A stretch of DNA of 6,852 nt, taken from positions 1 through 6,852 of the forward strand of contig JAJFMS010000274.1 in NCBI GenBank assembly GCA_020696885.1. Reading direction: 5' to 3'. How positions within the stretch are numbered: position 1 is the first letter of the stretch; every line of letters begins with the position of its first letter. The notes beneath the pieces were generated by a model that had not been told where the DNA came from, did no database searches, and was given only the letters and a program-made list of their open reading frames with translations. The position numbers and the translations under genes were made by a program. The stretch comes from Armatimonadota bacterium (lineage in GTDB: Bacteria > Armatimonadota > SYMT01). Shown piece after piece: positions 1-6,431 of the stretch.

Positions 1-111
1 GGTGTAGAGCGGCTCCAGCATCAGCACCATCGGGTAGCGCGTGATGTTCTTGCGCGCCATCTCCATCTGGTGGCGCCCCTGATCCGTCATGATGTGGAGC
101 GGAAATCTCAT
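1..111 (-). CDS. hpnH: HpnH, hopanoid radical SAM adenosylhopane synthase (N-terminal fragment)
   Basis: This is the first 37 codons of a gene that continues beyond the left edge. The translation starts MRFPLHIMTDQG and ends with RYPMVLMLEPLYT. The 'R(Y/F)P(L/M)VLMLEPL' segment is the hallmark that directly precedes the CNLxCxxC radical SAM cluster motif in HpnH proteins; the cysteines themselves would lie just outside the window. HpnH joins a 5'-deoxyadenosyl radical to diploptene, giving adenosylhopane, the first step of C35 bacteriohopanepolyol side-chain synthesis. The gene follows shc on the same strand after a 20-nt gap, so the two are probably co-transcribed, and its substrate is the product of the upstream enzyme. 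The ATG at 109-111 has only a weak AGG-containing upstream sequence, and a 7-codon mini-ORF fills the gap, so translational coupling to shc is possible. Recognition rests on a short segment plus the shc context. Confidence 0.78.
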   Translation of the reverse strand, partial: MRFPLHIMTDQGRHQMEMARKNITRYPMVLMLEPLYT

Positions 112-131
112 CGCTGCGTTACCTGTTCCAT

Positions 132-2099
132 TCAGCTCTGGATGAGCTCTAGCTGGCGGGCGTACATCCCCAGTGCGAACACCGGGAAGTACTTACAGTA
201 AAGGTGGTACTTCAAGTAGAAGACCTTCGGGAAACCGGTGCCGGTGAACCACTCCTCGTCCCAGGAGCCGTCCTGGTTCTGGGTGCGCATCAGGTAGGCC
301 ACGCCCTTCCGGACGCTGTCACTGTTCACGAGGCCGGCGGAAATGAGCCCCATCAGCGCCCAGGCCGTCTGGGAGGGCGTGCTGGGTCCCTGGCCCCGCA
401 GGCTCGGATCGTCATAAGTGCGGCAGCTTTCACCCCAGCCGCCGTCCTCGTTCTGGTGGTCCACCAGCCATTGGGCCGCCTTGCGAATGTACGGCTGGTT
501 CATGTCCTCGCCGATCACCGCCAGGCCCTTCAGCACCTGCCAGGTGCCGTAGATGTAGTTGACGCCCCAGCGGCCGAACCAGGCGCCGTCCTCTTCCTGG
601 TCGCTCTTGATGAACGTGATCGCCTTCGCGATGCGCGGGTCACTGGTATCGTAGCCGTAACGGGCCAGCATTTCCAGCGTCCGCCCGCTGATATCGGCGG
701 TGGGCGGGTCCAACATCGCGTTGTGATCGGCGAACGGGATCTGCGTGAAGACCATCCGGTCGTTGTCCACGTCGAACGACGCCCACCCGCCGTCGCGGCA
801 CTGCATCGCGAAGACCCACTCGATGGCGTCTCGGGAGACCTTCTGCTTCTGCTCTTCGTTCGGCAGCCGGGCGCCGTCCAGCGCCATCAGCACGGCCACG
901 GTGTCGTCCACGTCCGGGTAGAACTCGTTCGCGTACTCGAAGTACCAGGCCGCCACCGGCGCGTTGGGCCGCTTGACGATCCAGTCGCCCTTCTCCCGGA
1001 TCCGCCGCTCGAACAGCCACTCGCATGCCTGAACCAGCGCGGGATCGTCCGGCGCCATGCCGGCCGCGGAGAGGGAGATGGAGCAGAGCGCCGTGTCCCA
1101 GACCGGAGAGACGCACGGCTGCAGGCGCAGGGTGTCCCCTTCCTCGATCTCGAACGCTTCGATCTCCTGCCACTGGCCGCGCACTTCCGGATGGTCGTCC
1201 GGGTAGCCGAGGCAGCGCATCGCCATCAGCGCGTTCACGATCGGCGGGAAGATGGCGCCCAGCCCGCCGCTCTTGCGGAACCGCTGGACCATCCACGTCT
1301 CACACGCCTTCAGAGCGCGCTTCCGCCAGGGAAGCAGCTTCCGCTCCTCGCAGAAGTGCATGCAGCGGTCGATCGTGAGGAAGAAGTTCCGCCAGCAGAT
1401 CGGCTTGGGCGAGCCCTTCAGCCGCAGGTGCTTGCCGTGCCGCCCCCCGATGAACAGCTCGTCGATGTTCACCGGCAGCGGGCAGCTCGGCCGGAAATGC
1501 GACAGTATCGCCAGCGGCACGATGATGGTGCGGGACCAGGACGAGAGCTCGTACAGGTTCAGGTAGAACCAGCTCGGCAGCAGCAGCAGCTCCGGGGGAA
1601 CCACCGGGCAGCCGTCCCAGTCATACTGGCCGAAGATCGAAAGGTAGATCTTGGTGAAGGTGTTGGCCGCAGTAATACCGCCGCCCGCCAGGATCACCTC
1701 GCGCGCCTTCACCAGCTCCGGATGGTCCGCCGGGAGACCGGCGAGCTTGAGAATCAGGTACGCCTTGACCGAGGAGCTGATCTCCGCCGGACCGCCGGGA
1801 TAGATCCCCCAGCCACCCTCGGGCCGCTGCACCTTGCGGAGGTAGTTAGCGAGCTTTCGGAGACGATCCTCATCGAGGCATCCCATGAAGTAGCGCAGTA
1901 GCGCGTACTCGGACTCGAGGATCGTGTCCCCCTCCAACTCCCCCACCCAGTGTCCGTCCGGGCGCTGGATTGAAAGCAGGTAGCTCCGACCTGCTTCCAG
2001 GGCGCCGAGGACGTTCGAACGGAAGGAAGCAGAGGAACCGGCTGGCTGATCGTTCAGAGTCGCAGAAGCGGCGTTGATGTCAGTCTGGGTCCTTCTCAT
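132..2099 (-). CDS. shc: Squalene-hopene cyclase
   Basis: A complete 655-residue triterpene cyclase, within the usual bacterial Shc length of about 620-720. It cyclises squalene to hopene (diploptene) and hopanol in a single cationic cascade, and the family is a monotopic enzyme on the cytoplasmic membrane. The protonating motif DVDD is at residues 396-399 (YPDVDDTVAVLMAL), and QPCVSPVWDTAL at 327-338 carries the conserved active-site Trp (W334). QW-type repeats are visible at 45-51 (QRPDGHW), 91-97 (QRPEGGW), 433-439 (QCRDGGW), 501-507 (QEEDGAW), 549-555 (QNEDGGW) and 607-613 (QNQDGSW). The C-terminus FPKVFYLKYHLYCKYFP (623-639) is the typical family ending. DVDD and the continuous homology mark Shc rather than a plant or animal oxidosqualene cyclase. 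The ATG at 2097-2099 has no good Shine-Dalgarno sequence, but no better start is seen before the first QW repeat. It is the promoter-proximal gene, with hpnH next. No squalene-synthesis genes (hpnC/D/E) lie in the window. Confidence 0.97.
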   Translation of the reverse strand: MRRTQTDINAASATLNDQPAGSSASFRSNVLGALEAGRSYLLSIQRPDGHWVGELEGDTILESEYALLRYFMGCLDEDRLRKLANYLRKVQRPEGGWGIYPGGPAEISSSVKAYLILKLAGLPADHPELVKAREVILAGGGITAANTFTKIYLSIFGQYDWDGCPVVPPELLLLPSWFYLNLYELSSWSRTIIVPLAILSHFRPSCPLPVNIDELFIGGRHGKHLRLKGSPKPICWRNFFLTIDRCMHFCEERKLLPWRKRALKACETWMVQRFRKSGGLGAIFPPIVNALMAMRCLGYPDDHPEVRGQWQEIEAFEIEEGDTLRLQPCVSPVWDTALCSISLSAAGMAPDDPALVQACEWLFERRIREKGDWIVKRPNAPVAAWYFEYANEFYPDVDDTVAVLMALDGARLPNEEQKQKVSRDAIEWVFAMQCRDGGWASFDVDNDRMVFTQIPFADHNAMLDPPTADISGRTLEMLARYGYDTSDPRIAKAITFIKSDQEEDGAWFGRWGVNYIYGTWQVLKGLAVIGEDMNQPYIRKAAQWLVDHQNEDGGWGESCRTYDDPSLRGQGPSTPSQTAWALMGLISAGLVNSDSVRKGVAYLMRTQNQDGSWDEEWFTGTGFPKVFYLKYHLYCKYFPVFALGMYARQLELIQS

Positions 2100-2124
2100 G
2101 CCTGGCTTCGAAAGCGTGCTTGGT

Positions 2125-2137
2125 CCGGTTCAACCGG
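2125..2137. promoter_or_regulatory. Palindrome CCGGTTCAACCGG, possible operator upstream of shc
   Basis: CCGGTT and AACCGG form a perfect 6-bp inverted repeat around one central base. It begins 25 nt upstream of the shc start codon, where a protein bound to DNA could affect transcription or where the 5' untranslated region would begin. The one-base centre makes an RNA hairpin unlikely, so a dimeric DNA-binding site is the better reading if it is functional. In GC-rich DNA such palindromes also arise by chance. The site resembles the second palindrome in the same region. Confidence 0.3.
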
Positions 2138-2328
2138 GGGATGACGAGGGATTACGGGGGCGGTGACGAACGTGTCGGTGAGTTGTCGCACGACGACCAA
2201 ATTGTTAGGGGAGCGGTATGTCGCTTGCTGCCGTCGGCGCTTCCTACAGCGTATCACAAGCCGCCTGAGCCAGCAACACCGTGCCGGTTTGCTATCCGTC
2301 GTATGAATCGGGCGACTTCCAGGAACAA

Positions 2329-2340
2329 CCGGTGCACCGG
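2329..2340. promoter_or_regulatory. Palindrome CCGGTGCACCGG, possible operator upstream of the M1 gene
   Basis: A perfect 12-bp palindrome ends 53 nt before the M1 gene's start codon. It shares the CCGGT half-site with the palindrome near shc (2125-2137), so the two could be sites for one regulator controlling both divergent units. This is inference from symmetry and position only. No regulator gene is present in the window. Confidence 0.28.
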
Positions 2341-2393
2341 GCCGCAACAGCGGCGCAACGCCCAGCACCAAGCAACTTGAGTCCGTATTCCCT

Positions 2394-4433
2394 ATGCTTG
2401 CTGCTCTGCTGGTACTAACCATAGTCGTCTGGCTCGGCGCTGTCCTCTATTCCCTGGGGCAGCCGCGTTCAATCGTCCGGCGCCGAAATCCCTGGATCGC
2501 CCTCCTGGCGGTCGCGACGGCGGCCGGGCTATCGGTACTTACGTACCGGGAGAACCAACGGACGCAGGTCCGCACAAAGTTCCAGCAGCACTATCACGCC
2601 GCCCTCGACGAGCGGAACCGGGGGAACGTGGAGGAGGCGGAGCGGCAGCTCCGGCAGGCCGAACAGATCATCCCGGGGCGACCGGAAGTGCAGAAGGAGC
2701 TGAAGGAGCTGCAGCAACCCCGCGCTCCCGCGGAGAAGCGGGTACAAACGAAGGCGACCCAGGTGGACCGAACGGCCAAGCCGGCGCCACCGCCCACGAC
2801 GGGGACACCGCCGCCGGACGAGAAGCGGCCCGGGGAGCAGCCGAAGCCGCTGGCGCACCTCGCCAGCCCGTTCGAGATCATCCACTATGCGCTGGAGGCG
2901 ACCCTGGACCCGGCGAAGCACACGCTGGACGCCGTCGCCACCATCCGCGTCAAGTCGCGCGGCGGCGAGGTGCGCCAGCTGGACTTCAGCCTGCACCCCG
3001 AGTGCAAGCCGTTCGACATCCGCGTGGACGGCCGGCCGGAGCGCTTCACGCACGTGAACGACCTGCTCTCCGTCTTTGCTTCCCGGGCCGTGGATTCCAG
3101 CCGCGAGTCGGTGGTGACGGTGAACTATCGCCGTGCGGGCGAGGCGGTGATGGGCAGCGGCGCGGGCCTGATCTCGCCTGGGGGCTGCTACTTCATCTCG
3201 GAAGCACGCTGGTACCCGGCCACCGGCGAGCTGGATTTCCGGGCTCCGGTGCGGGTGAAGGCCACCGTTCCGAAAGGCTACACGGTAGTGTCCGTCGGCG
3301 CCCTGAAGCAGGTGACCAGGGCCGAGAAGACCACCACCTTCCTCTGGGAGACGGACCGGTACGCCTCCATGGTGTCCCTGGCCGCCGCGAAGTACGTGCA
3401 GCAGGCCACCACCGTCGCGGTGCCGGGGGCCGGCGGCAAGGCGGCCGGCAAGGCGACGCCGGTCACGTGCTACACCTTCGCCGAACACCGGGATAAGGCG
3501 CCGTTCTACCTGAAGGAGGCCGCCGCGATCGTGCGGTTCTACGAGCGGCGCTTCGGTCCCTACCCCTATGAGAAGCTGGCGGTGGTGGAGATTCCGCTCT
3601 TCCCGGGCGGCTACGGCACCACCTCGTTCGTGATGCTGCTGGATAAGAGCTTCGAAGTGGCGAAGACCGACCCGTTTACGCGCGAGTTCCTGGCCCATGA
3701 GATCGCGCACCAGTGGTGGGGCAACATGGTGTTCCCGCAGGGGATGGGTGCCGCCTGGCTGAGCGAGGCGTTTGCAAACTACAGCGCCTGGATGTACGCG
3801 GAAGCGCTCAGCGGGAATCCACGCCTGCTCCAGAAGCGGGTGTCCAAGGCCACCGGCGACTATTTCGAAGCTGCGCGGGTCCAGGGCGACCAGCCGATCG
3901 GTGAGGCGGACCCCTACCAGCCGGTAGGCGCCAAGCAGGAGATCATCTACGAAAAGGGGGCGGTGATCCTCCACATGCTCCGCCAGCAGGTCGGCGACGT
4001 GGTCTTCCGGCGGATTCTCCGGAAGTTCGCGGACGACTACCGTTTCGGCAAGGCAAGCATCGCGGACTTCCGCAAGCTGGTGAACGCGGAGGCCGGCGTG
4101 CCGCTCGACTGGTTCTTCGACCAGTGGCTCGGCCGCAAGGGCGGGATGGAGCTGACCTACTCGTTCGAGACGCGGCCCCTCAACAAGCAGCAAAACGAGG
4201 CGGTCCTCACCGTTACCCAGGCGAAGCCGGCCTATCATGCCAAAATGAAGGTCGTGCTCCAGGTGGAGAACAACGTGGAGACCCGCGAGATCGAGCTGAC
4301 CGGCGAGCAGCAGGAGTTCAAGTTCCCGGTGAAGGGGAAGCTGCAGAGCGTGCTGCTGGACCCGGAGAGCGCCTACCTGATGCGGCCGCCCCGCTGGATC
4401 GTGCCGGAACCCACCGCCGCCACCGGCGGTTAA
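2394..4433 (+). CDS. Membrane-anchored M1-family zinc metallopeptidase with TPR-like unit
   Basis: A 679-residue protein. Residues 2-20 and about 35-51 are hydrophobic and separated by a loop rich in Arg (R25, R29-R31). By the positive-inside rule this hairpin places the rest outside the cytoplasmic membrane. Residues about 64-106 form one TPR-like unit (ALDERNRGNVEEAERQL) with a following helix, and 107-155 is a Pro/Lys-rich linker. From about 158 an M1 (gluzincin) domain follows: HEIAH at 435-439, then WLSEAF with the third zinc ligand E458, giving HEXXH-X18-E. YEKGAVIL supplies the expected catalytic Tyr, Y519. Where aminopeptidases have GxMEN, this protein has FPGGYGTTS (403-411), so the glutamate that binds a substrate's free N-terminus is absent. 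Zinc peptidase activity is expected but classical aminopeptidase specificity is doubtful; substrates are unknown. The start at 2394 captures the full first membrane helix but lacks a clear ribosome binding site. It is probably the first gene of an operon with the small protein and dcd. Confidence 0.9.
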   Translation: MLAALLVLTIVVWLGAVLYSLGQPRSIVRRRNPWIALLAVATAAGLSVLTYRENQRTQVRTKFQQHYHAALDERNRGNVEEAERQLRQAEQIIPGRPEVQKELKELQQPRAPAEKRVQTKATQVDRTAKPAPPPTTGTPPPDEKRPGEQPKPLAHLASPFEIIHYALEATLDPAKHTLDAVATIRVKSRGGEVRQLDFSLHPECKPFDIRVDGRPERFTHVNDLLSVFASRAVDSSRESVVTVNYRRAGEAVMGSGAGLISPGGCYFISEARWYPATGELDFRAPVRVKATVPKGYTVVSVGALKQVTRAEKTTTFLWETDRYASMVSLAAAKYVQQATTVAVPGAGGKAAGKATPVTCYTFAEHRDKAPFYLKEAAAIVRFYERRFGPYPYEKLAVVEIPLFPGGYGTTSFVMLLDKSFEVAKTDPFTREFLAHEIAHQWWGNMVFPQGMGAAWLSEAFANYSAWMYAEALSGNPRLLQKRVSKATGDYFEAARVQGDQPIGEADPYQPVGAKQEIIYEKGAVILHMLRQQVGDVVFRRILRKFADDYRFGKASIADFRKLVNAEAGVPLDWFFDQWLGRKGGMELTYSFETRPLNKQQNEAVLTVTQAKPAYHAKMKVVLQVENNVETREIELTGEQQEFKFPVKGKLQSVLLDPESAYLMRPPRWIVPEPTAATGG

Positions 4434-4445
4434 GGGAGACCCCTG

Positions 4446-4679
4446 ATGTCCCGGATGACCGCCGAAGAGGTCCGCGCCTGGAAAGACCGCTGGAAGCTCG
4501 TGAACCAGCGGGAGATCGAAGAGCTGCGCAACACGCCGGTGGAGAAGAAGTTCCGGCAACTCGTGCAACTCCACGAGGCCGGCAAGCGGAACGGCTGGCT
4601 GGAACGCTCTGATGAAGACCTCCGGGAGATCGAGCGCGTTCGCGCCATCTGGATCAAGCTGAAGAGTAACTACAGGTAG
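4446..4679 (+). CDS. Small charged helical protein of unknown function
   Basis: A 77-residue protein with no family I can name. It is rich in Arg, Lys and Glu, contains five Trp and no Cys, has no signal peptide or membrane segment, and looks almost wholly alpha-helical. Probable helices are residues 5-28, 31-46 and 55-74. The middle part, RWKLVNQREIEELRNTPVEK, has an amphipathic pattern. Reality as a gene is supported by GGGAG at 4434-4438, 7 nt before the ATG at 4446, and by exactly 12-nt gaps to both the M1 gene upstream and dcd downstream, which imply co-transcription. A second in-frame ATG three codons later would be farther from the ribosome binding site. A cytosolic role is likely. It could be a small regulatory or binding partner, but nothing in the sequence establishes this. 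Confidence 0.8.
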   Translation: MSRMTAEEVRAWKDRWKLVNQREIEELRNTPVEKKFRQLVQLHEAGKRNGWLERSDEDLREIERVRAIWIKLKSNYR

Positions 4680-4691
4680 CCCCAACCAACC

Positions 4692-5267
4692 ATGATCCTT
4701 TCCGACCGCACCATCCGAAAACTGCTGGCCGAAGGCCGGATCGCCATCGATCCGCTCGAGGAGAAGTTCATCCAGCCGGCCTCCGTAGACGTCCGGCTGG
4801 ACGACACGTTCCTCGTCTTCCGGCGCCATACGTCATCCGACATCGACCCGTGGAACGTGAGCGATACCCTGATGGAGCGCGTGAGCGTGAAGGAAGGCGA
4901 CCCGTTCATCCTCCATCCCGGCGAGTTCGTGCTCGGCACCACGCTGGAGCGGCTGACGCTGCCGGACGACATCGTGGCGCGCATCGAGGGGAAGTCGTCC
5001 CTGGGGCGGCTCGGGCTGCTGATCCACGCCACCGCGGGCTTCGTGGATCCGGGCTGGACGAACGGCCAGATCACGCTGGAGCTGAGCAACGTCGCGCCGC
5101 TGCCGATCCGCCTCTGGCCCGGCATGAAGATCGCGCAGCTTTCGTTCATGCAGATGGACCAGGCCGCGGAGCGCCCCTATGGTCATCCGGAGCTGGGCTC
5201 GAAGTACCAGGGACAATCCGGCCCGGTCGCCTCCAGGTATCGCGACAACGTTCGGGACGATTCGTAG
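4692..5267 (+). CDS. dcd: dCTP deaminase (possibly bifunctional dCTP deaminase/dUTPase)
   Basis: A 191-residue member of the dUTPase/dCTP deaminase fold, normal in length. It deaminates dCTP to dUTP, or directly to dUMP in bifunctional members, feeding thymidylate synthesis in the cytoplasm; the family is a homotrimer. Visible landmarks are the start [16 protein letters not shown] at 28-37, [18 protein letters not shown] at 74-91, the phosphate-binding stretch [12 protein letters not shown] at 99-110, TAGFVDPGW at 114-122, and TLELSN at 128-133 with the expected catalytic Glu130. WPGMKIAQL (142-150) and the C-terminal lid [10 protein letters not shown] (169-178) complete the family pattern. 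The TAGF(V/I)DPG form and the lid look more like the bifunctional mycobacterial enzyme than E. coli Dcd (TAHRIDPGW). This is a comparison from memory and does not settle the activity. The ATG at 4692 matches the universal N-terminus; the ribosome binding site is weak, so coupling to the gene 12 nt upstream is plausible. No thymidylate-synthesis neighbour is present. Confidence 0.95.
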   Translation: MILSDRTIRKLLAEGRIAIDPLEEKFIQPASVDVRLDDTFLVFRRHTSSDIDPWNVSDTLMERVSVKEGDPFILHPGEFVLGTTLERLTLPDDIVARIEGKSSLGRLGLLIHATAGFVDPGWTNGQITLELSNVAPLPIRLWPGMKIAQLSFMQMDQAAERPYGHPELGSKYQGQSGPVASRYRDNVRDDS

Positions 5268-5330
5268 GCAACGGGTGGAGTGGTCCGTGGGTGGTCGTGC
5301 CTGGCCCGTACGTCCCGCTCGCGCATCCGG

Positions 5331-5420
5331 CCTGGAGCGGAGCGAAGGATCTCGCACCGGGCGTGGCGTCTCTTGGAACCGGTGTACGTGCGAGGGCAAG
5401 ATCCTTCGCTGCGCTCCAGG
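5331..5420. repeat. Inverted-repeat element, 22-bp arms, in the dcd-hydrolase intergenic region
   Basis: Arms at 5331-5352 and 5399-5420 are reverse complements at 21 of 22 positions (core gcgaaggatct / agatccttcgc), separated by 46 bp. The spacer has further pairing options: cgcac (5353-5357) with gtgcg (5388-5392), or caccgg (5355-5360) with ccggtg (5379-5384). Beyond the arms, gcatcc on the left and ggatgac on the right keep some mirror similarity. The core matches the widespread intergenic repeats seen in environmental genomes, recognisable from spurious translations reading 'ERSEGS'. It may be a REP- or MITE-like element, or act as an RNA stem-loop at the end of the dcd transcript; there is no T-tract, so it is not a classical terminator. 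The rest of 5268-5517 holds nothing recognisable except the hydrolase ribosome binding site. Confidence 0.75.
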
Positions 5421-5517
5421 ATGACAAGTGCGGTTGAAGTGGCCTCGCGCCACCCCCGAACTGGCAGTAGAGATGCCCGCACACCGAACGACTTACGAGT
5501 AAGGAGTTGCCCTGGGG

Positions 5518-6373
5518 ATGAACGAAGAGATCGCCACGAACGTCGGTCCCGCGAAGCTCGACATCGCCTACGAACGGCTCGGGGCACCGGATGCACCGCC
5601 GGTGCTGCTCATCCAGGGAGTAGGAGCGCAGTTGGTGGCCTGGCCGGATGGCTTCTGCACGGCCCTTGTGGAGCGCGGGCTGCAGGTAATCCGGTTCGAT
5701 AACCGGGACGTGGGCCGGTCGACCCATCTCTCCGAGGCGCCCCCGCCGGACCTGCCGGCGGTGCACCGTAGGGCTGCTGGATGCGCTGGGCATCGACAGC
5801 GCCCACCTGGTCGGCGCCTCCATGGGTGGCGCCATCGCCCAGACGGTAGCCATCGAGCATCCGCACCGGGTCCGGTCGCTCACCTCGATGCTCTCGACCA
5901 CCGGCAACCCGAAGGTAGGTCAACCGAAGCCGGAAACATTGACAGCCGTCTTCGGCGGCCCACGCCCGGTCACTCGTCAGGACGTAATCGACCAGCATGT
6001 CCGGGCCTTCGACATCTTGGGATCTCCTGGATTCCCCACGCCGCCAGCCGAAGTCGCTGAGCGCGCCGCCTGCGCCTACGACCGGGGCTACGATCCGATA
6101 GGCGTGGCCCGGCAAGCGATCGCGACGGTGGCATCAGGAGATCGGACCAAGCGCCTGCGCCACCTGGACCTACCAGCGCTGGTGATCCACGGCCTCGACG
6201 ACGTGTTGTGCGACGTGAGCGGCGGTCACGCCACCGCAGCGGCGATCCCCAACGCGAAACTGGTGCTGATCGAGGGCCTGGGGCACAACCTGCCGCCCGG
6301 GGTCCGGCTGCAGATGGCGGAGCAGATCGCGGAGATCGTGCGCGTGGGCGAGGCGCGAGTGTCCAGCCGGTAG
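5518..6373 (+). pseudogene. Alpha/beta hydrolase, frameshifted with an internal deletion
   Basis: AAGGAG at 5501-5506 precedes the ATG at 5518. The first part (about 82 codons, 5518-5763) encodes a standard N-terminus: LLIQGVGAQLVAWPDGFC near the oxyanion site, then VIRFDNRDVGRSTHLSEAP. Homology resumes one frame over at about 5765 with VGLLDALGID, the nucleophile elbow GASMGG (Ser codon 5819-5821), SLTSMLSTTGNP, HGLDDVL with the acid and EGLGHNLPPG with the His, ending at the stop 6371-6373. All three triad residues are thus encoded, but in two frames. Family members, as I recall them, have roughly 20-25 more residues (ending in a YTLDDMA-type stretch) between these halves, so a deletion of about 70 nt whose length is not a multiple of three is the simplest explanation. 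The first frame alone would give a 180-residue product with a nonsense C-terminus. The 3' half could be restarted at ATG 5822, but this lacks the nucleophile. A sequencing or assembly error remains possible. The family includes esterases and C-C bond hydrolases; the substrate is unknown. Confidence 0.82.
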
Positions 6374-6431
6374 GCGGCGGGCGCTTCACGATGACCGCAA
6401 AGACGGGGCTCGAGTACCCCGAAGGATGACC

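Larger units (their letters stand above)
2100..2393. promoter_or_regulatory. Divergent intergenic region between shc and the M1 peptidase gene
   Basis: About 294 bp separate the starts of shc (leftward) and the M1-family gene (rightward), so promoters for both transcripts should lie here. I could not identify a convincing -35/-10 pair on either strand, and neither gene has a clear Shine-Dalgarno sequence, so leaderless or weakly initiated translation is possible. The notable content is two perfect short palindromes (2125-2137 and 2329-2340). Open frames through this region on both strands (86 and 108 codons) have no recognisable protein character, and the minus-strand one would have to start inside the M1 coding sequence. 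They are left unannotated. Confidence 0.6.

Noticed and set aside
204..1901. 565-codon open frame on the plus strand
   Set aside because: Exactly antisense to shc, whose cyclase motifs are unambiguous; biased composition with no recognisable domain.
2096..2422. 108-codon minus-strand ORF whose stop overlaps the shc start (ATGA)
   Set aside because: It would have to begin inside the M1 coding sequence, has no ribosome binding site I can see, and an Arg/Pro/Ser-rich composition typical of translated non-coding DNA.
2529..4829. 766-codon open frame on the minus strand, longer than any gene in the window
   Set aside because: It is antisense to the M1 gene, the small protein and the start of dcd, crosses both of their boundaries, has low-complexity Leu/His/Arg/Gly composition, and matches no family. 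GC-rich third positions of the plus-strand genes explain the lack of stops.
5492..5503. CTTAC-GA-GTAAG inverted repeat overlapping the hydrolase ribosome binding site
   Set aside because: A five-base stem with a two-base loop is too weak as RNA and too short to argue for an operator.
5146..5907. 253-codon minus-strand ORF across the intergenic region and hydrolase
   Set aside because: It is antisense to the dcd end and the hydrolase and includes the inverted repeat in translation; no protein character.
6404..6421. CGGGG...CCCCG hairpin between the hydrolase and TPR gene as a terminator
   Set aside because: Only 5 bp with an 8-nt loop and no T-tract; it also abuts the TPR ribosome binding site.
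6391..6429. Twelve-codon ORF (MTAKTGLEYPEG) just before the TPR gene, as a leader peptide
   Set aside because: No ribosome binding site of its own and no regulatory hallmark; the ATGA contact is with a less likely TPR start.
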